NCBI GenBank assembly: GCA_963785425.1
Contig: CAWAVG010000002.1
Coordinates: forward strand, 992,001 to 1,056,000
Reading direction: 5' to 3'
DNA length: 64,000 nt
From: RYN-133 sp963785425
GTDB lineage: Bacteria > Actinomycetota > Actinomycetes > Mycobacteriales > Jatrophihabitantaceae
This document shows, in pieces, positions 15,051 through 26,522 of the stretch. Each line of letters begins with the position of its first letter. Position 1 is the first letter of the stretch. The position numbers and the translations under genes are program-made. Under the pieces are notes generated by a model. It saw only the letters and a list, made by a program, of their open reading frames with translations. It had not been told where the DNA came from and ran no database searches.

Positions 15051-15896
15051 ATGCACAACCTACGAATCAGAGCGCTCGCCGCTGCCGGTGCGGTCGCACT
15101 CACCGCGGCCGCCGGTATCGTCGCCGCCGCACCGGCGGACGCCGCTGCCGGTGCGGTCCCGACCGTCGTCGTGCACATGAGTTCCAAGTCCGTCTCACTC
15201 AGTACCGGCCACCGCGTTCACGCCGGCCGCACCATCTTCAAGGTGGTCACGGGCAAGGGTGATCACGTGTTGCAGATCGCCCGCCTGCGCAACGGCTACA
15301 CGCTCCAGCAGGCCGGCTCCGATCTGCCGAAGGCATTCAGCGGCAACGTCAAGGCGGTGCACCGCATCGACCGCAACATCGTCTTCCGCGGCGGGGCCGA
15401 GACGCGCCCCGGTAAGCCAGGCTGGTTCGCGGTGTCGCTTCCCGCCGGCCACTTCGTCTTCATCGACCAGAACAGCAACGCGCTGGCGATGGTCACTGTC
15501 TTCGGCAAGACGCCGCCCCGCCAGGCGGTGCCCACCCACGGCCTGATCACCGCGTACACGTACGGGTTCACGGCGCAGCCGCAGACGATCCCGCACAAGG
15601 GTTGGCTGCAGTTCCGCAACCGTGCCGACCAGCCGCACTTCGTCGAGTTCCAGCACGTCAAGGCGGGCACGACCAACGCGCAGATCCGTCGCTACTTCAA
15701 GCACGGCGCGCAGGGTCAGCCGTCGTTCGCCCTGCCCGGCAGTTACGGGTTCGGAGTGCTGACACAGCGTCAGAGCGCGGGTCAGTACATCAACCTCGCT
15801 CCCGGCAAGTACCTCATCGCCTGCTTCTGGCCGGACTTCAAGACCGGCATGCCGCACGCGTTCATGGGCATGTGGAAGCTCATCAACCTGAGCTGA
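15051..15896 (+). CDS. Secreted protein with cupredoxin-like C-terminal motif (paralogue 2)
   Basis: Also 281 residues, with a Sec signal peptide (MHNLRIRALAAAGAVALTAAAG, cleavage around APADAAA). It aligns with paralogue 1 over the full mature length: VLQIARLRNGYTL, FSGNVKAVHRIDRNIVFRGG, YTYGFTAQPQ, RADQPHFVEFQHVK, YFKHGAQGQPSF and the almost identical end YLIACFWPDFKTGMPHAFMGMW. The C-terminal 30 residues are the most conserved, as expected for a binding site. Ribosome site GGAGG 5-6 bases before ATG 15051; the frame extends upstream without signal-like sequence, so this start is preferred. A strong hairpin follows its stop. Role unknown; likely extracellular or cell-wall. Confidence 0.8.
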   Translation: MHNLRIRALAAAGAVALTAAAGIVAAAPADAAAGAVPTVVVHMSSKSVSLSTGHRVHAGRTIFKVVTGKGDHVLQIARLRNGYTLQQAGSDLPKAFSGNVKAVHRIDRNIVFRGGAETRPGKPGWFAVSLPAGHFVFIDQNSNALAMVTVFGKTPPRQAVPTHGLITAYTYGFTAQPQTIPHKGWLQFRNRADQPHFVEFQHVKAGTTNAQIRRYFKHGAQGQPSFALPGSYGFGVLTQRQSAGQYINLAPGKYLIACFWPDFKTGMPHAFMGMWKLINLS

Positions 15897-15902
15897 CCAC
15901 GG

Positions 15903-15943
15903 ACGACGACGGACCGGCAGCACAGCTGCCGGCCCGTCGTCGT
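15903..15943. terminator. Bidirectional terminator hairpin
   Basis: A stem of 10 + 7 base pairs with one internal mismatch and a 5-base loop: ACGACGACGG-A-CCGGCAG (15903-15920) pairs with CTGCCGG-C-CCGTCGTCGT (15926-15943). It lies between the convergent stops of the secreted-protein gene (15896) and the VWA gene (15948) and can serve both strands. Confidence 0.75.
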
Positions 15944-15947
15944 CGCG

Positions 15948-16907
15948 TCAGACGAGGCGTCCTGACCACAGCATCGACGCGCCTGCCGCCGCCAGCGTGA
16001 AGAGCAGCCCGACGGCGAGGAAGCGCCACGAGATGTCGCGATGCACGGTGGTGTAGCCGATCTGCGAACCGATGTCCTTGTAGACCGCCTGCAGCTCCTG
16101 CACCGACGTGGCCGTGTGGAACGTGCCGCCGGTCTGCAGAGCGATCTGGCTCAGGGCCGCGTTGTCCGCGGGCACCGGAACCTGCTCACCGTTCGTGCCC
16201 ACCACAGTGCCGTTGGGGGTGCCGAACGCGATCGTCGAGATCTGGACGTGCGCCGCGCGCGCTGCCGCGATCGCCGACGAGATCGACCGTCCGGTCGTGT
16301 TCGACCCGTCACTGAGCAATACGACGCGCGCAGGCGGCGGCTTGTCGCCCTTGGCCGTGGTGGCCTGCGCGAACACCCGGACGGCATCGAGCGAGCTGAA
16401 GATCGCTTCACCGATGGCGGTGTAGTTGGCGAGCTTCAGGCCGTCGATCGCCTTCTTTACCAACTCGCGATCGAGGGTGGGCGGCACGAGCACATTCGCG
16501 TTGCGTGCAAAGCTGATCAGGCCGAGGTTGATGCGTGCTGGCAGGATGTCCGCGAACTGCTTGCCGGCCTTCTTCGCGGCCTGCAGGCGCGACGGCAGCA
16601 CGTCGGTCGCCTCCATCGACAGCGACACGTCGATGTCGAGCATCACCGTCGCGCGGTCGCGCGGCACGCGCACGGACGCAGCCGGACGGGCCACGCCGAC
16701 CGACAGCACGGTGAGCCCGATCAGCAGCAGTGCGAAGGTGAGATGCCGGCGCCATCCCGGGCGTCGCGGTGCGACGCTGCCGAGCAACTCGACGTTGCTG
16801 AACCGCGCGACGTACTTCTTGCGCCGCAACTGCACCACGACATAGGCCATGAGCACGAGCGCCACGGCGATCAGCAGCAGCAGCCACGCGGGCGACAGGA
16901 ACGTCAT
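15948..16907 (-). CDS. VWA-domain membrane protein (BatA/Rv1481-like)
   Basis: A 319-residue protein: N-terminal membrane spans (about 5-26 and 58-77), a von Willebrand A domain with the MIDAS motif DIDVSLSMEATD (about residues 91-102) and a metal-coordinating region LLSDGSNTTGR, and a C-terminal span (about 292-312). Proteins of this type are encoded with MoxR AAA+ ATPases and DUF58 proteins and are thought to act in envelope protein maturation or stress tolerance. It directly follows the DUF58 gene on the minus strand (their ends abut), matching the order Rv1479-Rv1480-Rv1481. The gene itself is intact, unlike the two upstream partners. Confidence 0.9.
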   Translation of the reverse strand: MTFLSPAWLLLLIAVALVLMAYVVVQLRRKKYVARFSNVELLGSVAPRRPGWRRHLTFALLLIGLTVLSVGVARPAASVRVPRDRATVMLDIDVSLSMEATDVLPSRLQAAKKAGKQFADILPARINLGLISFARNANVLVPPTLDRELVKKAIDGLKLANYTAIGEAIFSSLDAVRVFAQATTAKGDKPPPARVVLLSDGSNTTGRSISSAIAAARAAHVQISTIAFGTPNGTVVGTNGEQVPVPADNAALSQIALQTGGTFHTATSVQELQAVYKDIGSQIGYTTVHRDISWRFLAVGLLFTLAAAGASMLWSGRLV

Positions 16908-17880
16908 CTACCGCACCCCCTGGCGACCGGCCGTAACGAGCTGGCCACCCATGCGGCGGCGGGCGACGACGTAACGCACGACGTCGTTGATCCAGTCGCG
17001 ATCGGTGCGAAGTTGCAGGTGACCTGCGCCGGCGTGGCGCAGGCTGTCGGCGATGCGCGCGCGCTGTGCGGTCGCGGCAGCCGCGTAGTTCTGCCGCACG
17101 TTCGCCGACGACGTCTGCACCTCGAGCTCACGTCCCGACTCGGTGTCGACGAAGGTCACCAGGCCGGCGGCGGGCAGCTCCAGCTCACGCGGGTCGAGCA
17201 CTTCGATGCCGAGCAGCTGGTGCCGCAACCCCAGTGCGCGCAGCGGCCGTTCCCACGGCGAGCTCGCCGGTCGTGACCGGGCCGATGAAGTCGGACACCA
17301 CCGCCACGAGACCGCGTCGCCGCGGCGGGCGGCGCAACGACTCGAGCAGGTCGGGAAGCTCGGCGCCACCACCTCGCTCGGCGCGACGGGTCGCGGCGAT
17401 GCGGCGGATCAGGTGCCGCCCGTGGTTGCGTCCGCCCAGCGCCGGGATGTGAAAGCTCTCGGTGCCGTTGGCGACGAGTGCGCCGATCCGGTTCCCGCCG
17501 CGGACCGTGAGATGCACGACCGCGGTGATCGCGGCCAGCACCAGTTCGCGCTTCTCGGTCAGCCCGGTGCCGAAGTCCATGCTCGGCGACAGATCGACGA
17601 CCAGCCATGTCTCGAGCTCGCGGTCGGCGATCGTCTGCCGCACGTGCGGGACGGTGGTGCGCGCCGTGACGGGCCAGTCCATCCGGCGCACGTCGTCACC
17701 GGGCGTGTACTGGCGCGACTCCCCCGCCTCGCTGCCCGGGCCGGGCACGAGACCGACGTAGTTGCCCTGCAGCAACCCGTCCAAGCGGTTGCGCACCGTG
17801 AGTTCGAGCCGGCGCAGCAACGCCTCGGACGGCCCGAGGTCGAGCGCCGGCCCGTGGTCGACGGGAGTAGGTCCGGTCAT
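16908..17880 (-). pseudogene. DUF58 domain protein, interrupted by an apparent 1-base insertion
   Basis: From ATG 17880 the frame gives a normal DUF58 start and VWA-like core (SEALLRRLELTVRNRLDG, SRQYTPGDDVRRMDWPVTAR, VVDLSPSMDFG) as far as VAVVSDFIGPVTTGELA. Then the frame becomes arginine/alanine noise and stops at 17185, while the expected continuation WERPLRALGLRHQLLGIEVLD appears one base over and runs to 16908. One extra base near 17256 explains this. If real, the product lacks its C-terminal third; if a sequencing error, the gene is an ordinary 323-residue DUF58 protein, partner of MoxR. The gap to the moxR stop (17894) is short, so it belongs to the same operon. Confidence 0.8.
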
Positions 17881-17893
17881 CGGTGGTGCTCGG

Positions 17894-19005
<1,112 letters not shown>

Positions 19006-19066
19006 GTGGGGTCCTTCCGAACGGCAGTCGCAATCACGGTACGGGACCCGGCTATACGTTGCCTTG

Positions 19067-19366
19067 GTGTCCAGTGAAGAAGATCTTCGGTGTTCGGCCC
19101 GCGGTTGCCGTGCCGCCGCAACCGTCGATCTGGAGTGGCGCAACCCCAAGCTGCACGACGCCGCGCGCGTCAAGCACTGGCTGGCGTGCGACGAGCACGC
19201 CGACCATCTCGCCGACTTCCTGGCCCGCCGGAGTTTGCTGGCGAATTCGCTGCGCTCGGACCGCCTCCACGCAGCGTCGCGAGCGCGTCGGATCGCAGGA
19301 TCGCGAAGCGAGCGAGACCGTCGATGGCCGCGTACCCTCAACCGCCGATGGCGGACATGGTCCTGA
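19067..19366 (+). CDS. Small Cys-rich protein (actinobacterial family often labelled 'acetone carboxylase')
   Basis: A 99-residue protein whose first 60 residues match a short conserved actinobacterial family found next to moaA or moxR: LRCSARGCRAAATVDLEWRNPKLHDAARVKHWLACDEHADHLADFL. The spacing Cys-x4-Cys ... Cys-x2-His suggests a zinc ribbon. The database name 'acetone carboxylase' has no functional basis that I know of. The remaining ~38 residues are Arg/Ser-rich and unlike the family, which usually ends about here, so the natural stop may have been lost. The 3' end overlaps the convergent moaA end by 29 bases. GTG 19067 chosen to match the family start. Confidence 0.65.
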   Translation: MSSEEDLRCSARGCRAAATVDLEWRNPKLHDAARVKHWLACDEHADHLADFLARRSLLANSLRSDRLHAASRARRIAGSRSERDRRWPRTLNRRWRTWS

Positions 19367-20378
19367 TCGGCTGGACGAAATCGGGGGCGTCGATGCCGTG
19401 GCCGGCCTGCTTGCCGTCACGGCCGTCCGGATGATCGCCGCCAGTTCCTCGGCCGAGGCGCCGGCGCGCAACGGTCCGCGCAGGTCGGTCTCGTCCTGCG
19501 CGAACAGGCAGGTGCGCAGCTGGCCGTCGGCGGTGAGGCGCAGCCGGTCGCAGTCGCGGCAGAACGGACGGGTGACCGACGCGATCACGCCGAGGCGTCC
19601 GGGCTGCACGGCCCATGAGGCGCGGTCGGGTCCGTCGATCACGTCGAACTCCTCGGCCGGTGCGTGGCCCACGTGGCCGCGCGGCGCGAGTTCGAAGTCG
19701 CGTTCGAGCAGCTCGAGCACCTCTGCGGCGGTGACCATGCGTCGCGCGCGTCCAGTTGTGGTCGGCGTCGAGCGGCATGTGCTCGATGAAGCGCAGCTGG
19801 TATCCGTTGCGCAGCGCCCACGTCAGCAACTGCGGCGCCTCGGCGAGGTTCGAGTCGCGCATCAGCACCGAGTTGACCTTCACCGGAGCCAGCCCGGCCT
19901 CGGCGGCTGCCGCGATCCCGCGCAGCACGTCGGGCAGCCGGTCGCGGCGGGTGAGCTCGCGGAAGCGATCGCGGTCGAGCGTGTCGATCGAGACGTTCAC
20001 GCGGTCGAGTCCCGCGGCGACGAGATCGCCGGCCGACCGGTCGAGGCTGATCCCGTTCGTGGTCAGTGACAGTTCGGGGCGCGGCGTCAGCGCGGCCAGC
20101 CGGCGCACGACGTCGACGACGGTGCGGTGCACCAGCGGCTCGCCGCCGGTCAGCCGCACGCTCTCGACGCCCAGGCCGATGAAGACCTCGGCCAGGCGCA
20201 CGATCTCGTCGTCGCTGAGCCGGTCGCGTTGCGTGAGCCAGTCAAGACCCTCGGCCGGCATGCAGTAGGTGCAGCGCAGCGAGCACCGGTCGGTGAGCGA
20301 GATGCGCAGGTCGGTCGCCGTGCGCCCGAAGCGGTCGCGCAGCACCGCGTCCGGGCGGCCATTCGGTGCTGCGATCAC
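19338..20378 (-). pseudogene. moaA: GTP 3',8-cyclase MoaA with two compensating frameshifts
   Basis: MoaA starts molybdopterin synthesis from GTP using two [4Fe-4S] clusters. The radical-SAM motif CSLRCTYC, TGGEPLV and NVSIDTLDRDRF are intact from GTG 20378 to HMPLDADHNWTRA. Near 19739 an extra base shifts the frame; the continuation MVTAAEVLELLERDF, the C-terminal cluster cysteines FCRDCDRL...TCLF and EELAAIIRTAVTA lie one frame over; near 19415 a lost base returns to the first frame for GHGIDAPDFVQPIRTMSAIGG, the conserved GG end. Read literally, the protein has ~108 wrong residues lacking the second cluster and would be inactive. Total length matches an intact gene, so sequencing error is quite possible. 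Confidence 0.88.
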
Positions 20379-20439
20379 GTGATCACGCTACCGACCCGAC
20401 GCTGCAACCACGTCACGTCCGGGACCGGCCTCCGCAGGT

Positions 20440-20457
20440 GCGGACGCACACGTCCGC
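20440..20457. terminator. Small hairpin downstream of the NlpC/P60 gene
   Basis: GCGGAC (20440-20445) and GTCCGC (20452-20457) form a 6-bp GC stem with a 6-base loop, 8 bases past the stop of the NlpC/P60 gene on the minus strand and just before moaA. A weak terminator candidate. Confidence 0.35.
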
Positions 20458-20464
20458 TCCGTCC

Positions 20465-21955
20465 TCAGGTGAGTGGACGCGTCGCCCCGAGGTAGCCCCA
20501 GTCGACACTCCACAGCGGCGTGATCTGGATGACCGAACCGCTCTGCGGTGCCTGCACCACATTCCCGCCGCCGATGTAGATCGCGACGTGGTGGATGCCG
20601 CTCGGGCTGCCGTTCGAGCTCCAGAAGGTCAGGTCACCCGGCCGCAGCTGGGAGGTGGACGGGTGGAACGAGCCCGCCTGCCAGTACTGCGCGGCCGCGT
20701 AGTGGTCGAGGCTGATGTAGGGCGCCCACGCGTACAGGCTCAGCCCCGAGCAGTCGAAGCCCTTGACGTGACAGTCGTTGAAGGCACCGTCACCGGCGCA
20801 GACACCGTAGGTCGGTCCGTAGGCGTTGCCGCCGGCCCAGGCGTACATCCAGCCGCGCCAGCGCAACGCACGGCTGGCGGCCTCTTCGCCGGCCTGGGGC
20901 GTCCACTGTCCGCCGCTCGGCGAGATGTCGCCGCCACCGCCACCGCCTCCGCCGCCCCCGGACGAGGAGACGGTGCCGCCGCCCCCGTTCCCGCCGCCGG
21001 AGTGGTGGCGGTGGTGCCGTGCTGCGGCGGCCGCGGCGGCCTCCTGCGCGGCCAGCCGGCGCCGTTCGGCCGCCGCGGCACGCAGGGCCGCCTCGCGGGC
21101 GCGCTCGGCGCGGAGCGCGGCCTGTCGCCGCTGGTAGGCCTGGTAGGCGGCCAGTTGCTGCTGGTACTGAATGTAGGCGGCCCGCTGGTGGTTCAGCGTG
21201 GCGAGTTCTTCCTGTGCCTGCTGCAGCGCGGCCTGCTGGCTCGCCAACTGGGCCTGCAGTTGCTTCTGCTCCTCGATGGCAGCCGTGACCGCGGCGTCGG
21301 CAGCCTCCTTGGCGTGCTCGGCGGCGACGGTGGCCGCGCGCTGCCTCGCCACGGCGAGCCGGGCAGCCGCGTCGGCGTTCGAGCGCGCCACGGTCGCCGA
21401 CTTGACGTTGCCGATGGCGTCGATCTGGTGGTCGCTCTCATACTGCTGAAGTGCGTTCTGCTGCAGGAGCGTGTTCGGGTCCTGGGCGGTCAGCAGCGAC
21501 TCGGTCATACCGCCGATCGAGCCGTTCATGTAGGTGGCCTGGGCGAACGCGGCGAACTGCTGCTGCGCGGCGTCGACGCGCTGCTGCGCGGCGACGACGG
21601 CCTTGGCGGCCTTCGCCGAATCGATCTTCGCCTGCTCGAGCTTGGACAGGGCGTAGGCGAGCTTCTGCTCGGCCATCTCGCGCGCCGCCTCGAGCTGGCG
21701 CAGCTGGGACTCGATCGCGGCCACGCTGGCGCCCAGCCGTCCGACCTCCGCGGCGACCGCGGACTTGTGCGCGGACGCCCCGTTGAGTTGGCCGTTGGTC
21801 GGGTTGGTCGGCGCGGACGAGCCGGGGTTGGGCGGCGGCGCGGCGCCCGCGATCCGGCCGGGCACGACGAGCAGACTCGCGACGGCCAGCAGGGCCAGGA
21901 GCAGGGACACGGTTCTGGGTCGGCCGATGCGCAGGTAGCGGTGGATGACGGGCAC
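20465..21955 (-). CDS. Secreted NlpC/P60 peptidoglycan endopeptidase (RipA-like)
   Basis: A 496-residue exported hydrolase. Signal peptide or anchor at about 12-38 (TVSLLLALLAVASLLVVPG), then a long Ala/Gln/Glu-rich coiled coil (about 60-310) with paired helices, a poly-Gly/Ser linker (about 320-350) and a C-terminal NlpC/P60 domain with catalytic Cys in GFDCSGLSLYAW and His in SGIHHVAIYIGGG. RipA-type enzymes cut D-Glu-mDAP bonds in peptidoglycan during cell separation, and the coiled coil blocks or positions the active site. The site matches ripA/ripB in the mycobacterial order. GTG 21955 gives a normal export signal. The c-di-AMP riboswitch often found before such genes was not recognisable. 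Confidence 0.92.
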   Translation of the reverse strand: MPVIHRYLRIGRPRTVSLLLALLAVASLLVVPGRIAGAAPPPNPGSSAPTNPTNGQLNGASAHKSAVAAEVGRLGASVAAIESQLRQLEAAREMAEQKLAYALSKLEQAKIDSAKAAKAVVAAQQRVDAAQQQFAAFAQATYMNGSIGGMTESLLTAQDPNTLLQQNALQQYESDHQIDAIGNVKSATVARSNADAAARLAVARQRAATVAAEHAKEAADAAVTAAIEEQKQLQAQLASQQAALQQAQEELATLNHQRAAYIQYQQQLAAYQAYQRRQAALRAERAREAALRAAAAERRRLAAQEAAAAAAARHHRHHSGGGNGGGGTVSSSGGGGGGGGGGDISPSGGQWTPQAGEEAASRALRWRGWMYAWAGGNAYGPTYGVCAGDGAFNDCHVKGFDCSGLSLYAWAPYISLDHYAAAQYWQAGSFHPSTSQLRPGDLTFWSSNGSPSGIHHVAIYIGGGNVVQAPQSGSVIQITPLWSVDWGYLGATRPLT

Positions 21956-22274
21956 GGCTACGGCCTCTCAGCAGTCAACTCGACAGGCGACCGGCCGGGG
22001 GCGGCGGCCGCGGGACAGCGGAGCAACATGGAACACTTGCGTGCTCAGAGTGCCATTTCTGCCCCAAATTTGCCAGGCGCCACTCGAGAATCACTGGCAC
22101 CATGAGTAACAAATTGCACAAAGCGCCCCAGCCGGACGTGACGCGCCGACGGCGAGCCGGCAGCGGGGCCGGGGCGGCGGGCGTCGCGCTCGGGAGCGTG
22201 GATGGGCCCGGCCCCCTCCCGACGCAGTGAGGAGGGTGGTTGCGAACGAGGGCAACACCCGCCGCGCAAGCGGC
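21956..22274. other. 319-base gap upstream of the NlpC/P60 gene
   Basis: No gene is supported here. The part at about 22045-22130 is AT-richer than its surroundings (on the minus strand GCAATTTGTTACTCATG and GGCAAATTTGGGGC) and should hold the promoter and leader of the endopeptidase gene. The leader contains several short complementary pieces such as TGCCA/TGGCA but I could not recognise a known riboswitch. The part next to the PAP2-like stop (22140-22274) is GC-rich with no clear terminator. Confidence 0.4.
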
Positions 22275-23267
22275 TCAGCCCGCGACGTCCGGAGCAGCAA
22301 GGCGCGCAGCCCGGCGCCGCTCCCACCAGGACAGGCCCAGGTGCGCGGCGAGCGCGTAGACCAGTCCGGCCAGCAGATCGACGACGTAGTGCTCGCCGGT
22401 GTAGACCAGCGTTACCCCCATCGCGACGGGATAGAGCCACAACAGATGTCGCCACCGGCTCGACAGCTTGCTGCCGACGTAGAGCGCGATCAGGCAGGCG
22501 AAGGCGACGTGCAGCGAGGGCATCGCCGCGACCGGGTTCGACCCGTCCTGCTGCGCGTGCGCCAGCGTGGTCTGCAGGTTCGGGGCGTGCAGCCAGATCC
22601 AGCCGCGAGCCGACAATCGCGCGATCGGATCGGCGATGAAGCCGTCGCGGGCGGCCAGCCAGGGCGGCGCCTCCGGGAAGAGGATGTAGGTGATCAGGCC
22701 CGCGACCGACAACAGCACGACACGCGAGATGTACTGCAGCCAATACGTGCGGTGGCGCAGCCACAGCACCGCCGCCACGACCGGCGTGGCGATGAAGTGG
22801 GACGTGTAGATCAGGGTGAACAGTGCGTCGTACCAGAAGACGTGGTGCGGGTCGTAGAGGTGGTGCTGCAGCCATACCGTCGGCACGTTGCCGCCGAACA
22901 ACCCGCGCTCCCAGCCCACGACGTCGTTCTCGTGCAGCGGCAGACCGACGGCATCTGCCGCGCCGCGCGTCTTGTCGTAGAGGATCAGCACTGCGGTGAA
23001 CGGCGCCCAGTCGAGGAAGACCTGCCCGAAGCTGCGCCAACCGGCGCCGAAGCGGGTGATCGCGAGTGGGAGCACGCTCAAGATCGCGATCTCGTTGCGT
23101 CCGATCGGCACGCCCACGACCGCGATGATCACTACGAGCGCGACGACGTAGAGCAACAGGGCGCCCCGCCTGATGCGGGTCCACCCGACCGCGTCGATGA
23201 CGCGCATGGGCCTCGAACGTTGTACCGCACCGGCCGACGCCCCCTCGCGGGTGGCGCTGTCGGTCAT
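22275..23267 (-). CDS. PAP2-superfamily membrane protein (inositol-phosphotransferase-like)
   Basis: A 330-residue protein with about six membrane spans. The catalytic pattern of the PAP2_3 group is visible: a conserved basic/proline segment LFPEAPPWLAARDG, then MPSLHVAFACL (histidine) and GEHYVVDLLAG (histidine and aspartate). Related proteins transfer or remove phosphate groups of lipids, such as inositol-phosphate transfer or polyprenyl-phosphate recycling. ATG 23267 starts MTDSATREG, a hydrophilic tail before the first span; the frame extends upstream without support. It is divergent from acnA with a 142-base gap carrying the acnA regulatory region. Lipid substrate unknown. Confidence 0.82.
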   Translation of the reverse strand: MTDSATREGASAGAVQRSRPMRVIDAVGWTRIRRGALLLYVVALVVIIAVVGVPIGRNEIAILSVLPLAITRFGAGWRSFGQVFLDWAPFTAVLILYDKTRGAADAVGLPLHENDVVGWERGLFGGNVPTVWLQHHLYDPHHVFWYDALFTLIYTSHFIATPVVAAVLWLRHRTYWLQYISRVVLLSVAGLITYILFPEAPPWLAARDGFIADPIARLSARGWIWLHAPNLQTTLAHAQQDGSNPVAAMPSLHVAFACLIALYVGSKLSSRWRHLLWLYPVAMGVTLVYTGEHYVVDLLAGLVYALAAHLGLSWWERRRAARLAAPDVAG

Positions 23268-23359
23268 GCGGGTGACTGTAGCGAGGCCGGCGGGTGAACA
23301 CCGGGACGCTGCCCGGCAGCGCTCAGGCAACCCGTCCCACGGTGGTATGTTCGAAGGTA

Positions 23360-23373
23360 TCTTGACGTCAAGA
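23360..23373. promoter_or_regulatory. Palindrome TCTTGACGTCAAGA upstream of acnA
   Basis: A perfect 14-base palindrome 37 bases before the acnA start. It contains TTGACG (23362-23367), a good -35 hexamer, so a protein bound here would block or assist polymerase. It is followed at once by a second palindrome, GAGATCTC. Probable operator for aconitase control; the regulator is not identified. Confidence 0.55.
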
Positions 23374-23409
23374 GATCTCGGCCATGACATTCGAGGAGGC
23401 GCAGTTCCC

Positions 23410-26175
<2,766 letters not shown>

Positions 26176-26264
26176 GCCCACGCGTTGTCCACAGGGTCGG
26201 GCGGGCGTCCACAGCGACGGACGGCACGCCCCGCGGCGCCGCTGCCACTGCTCTGCTCGTCGGC

Positions 26265-26432
26265 ATGCGTCAGCTCCCCTCGTCCGACGTGTTCTCCCGC
26301 GCCGACGCACGCCTGCTGGGCTGGTCCGACCCCGCACTGACGCGCGCCGTGCGCGCCGGCAGGATCCTGCGGCTGCGGCGCGACCAGTTCACGACCACGC
26401 CCATCGACGCTCGACTGGCGGCGATTGGCTGA
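26265..26432 (+). pseudogene. Remnant of an AbiEi-antitoxin-like N-terminal wHTH domain
   Basis: A 55-codon frame: VFSRADARLLGWSDPALTRAVRAGRILRLRRDQF followed by a short tail and stop. The pattern 'FSR.DA...G.S...L.R.VR.GR..RLRR' is the N-terminal winged-helix domain of proteins annotated as type IV toxin-antitoxin AbiEi-family or DUF559-like actinobacterial proteins, normally about 280-320 residues long. Only this domain remains. It lies at the junction between conserved acnA and the xylose operon, followed closely by a repeat (26439-26452), so it may be scar tissue of an insertion. A functional micro-protein cannot be excluded. Confidence 0.6.
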
Positions 26433-26438
26433 GCCGGG

Positions 26439-26452
26439 CACCAGCGGGGAAA
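26439..26452. repeat. Copy of the 14-base repeat arm CACCAGCGGGGAAA
   Basis: This 14-mer is the exact reverse complement of TTTCCCCGCTGGTG, which occurs twice at 49345 and 49408 in a tandem hairpin element. Here only one arm is seen, just after the AbiEi-like fragment. It may be a partial copy of the same dispersed element. Confidence 0.5.
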
Positions 26453-26461
26453 TGTCGGGTC

Positions 26462-26505
26462 TTGACGGTGGAGATACCGTCGCCGCATAAGTTCACGACG
26501 AGAAC
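26462..26505 (+). promoter_or_regulatory. xylA promoter with two overlapping inverted repeats
   Basis: TTGACG (26462-26467), 18-base spacer, CATAAG (26486-26491) make a sigma-70-like promoter. Inside the spacer GACGGT-ggagat-ACCGTC (26464-26481) is a perfect 6+6 inverted repeat, and GTTC-N7-GAAC (26491-26505) overlaps the -10 end. Either could be the operator of the ROK repressor encoded at 31.3 kb. The start codon ATG 26523 follows with GGAGG. Confidence 0.5.
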
Positions 26506-26522
26506 AAATGCCGGAGGCAGTC

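Noticed and set aside
15078..15158. 18-bp direct repeat in the signal-peptide region of paralogue 2
   Set aside because: GCCGCTGCCGGTGCGGTC occurs twice 63 bases apart, but it encodes Ala/Gly-rich signal sequence of low complexity and needs no special explanation.
21956..22274. c-di-AMP (ydaO-type) riboswitch upstream of the NlpC/P60 gene
   Set aside because: Often found before such genes, but I could not find its conserved G-rich and GAACC blocks on the minus strand.
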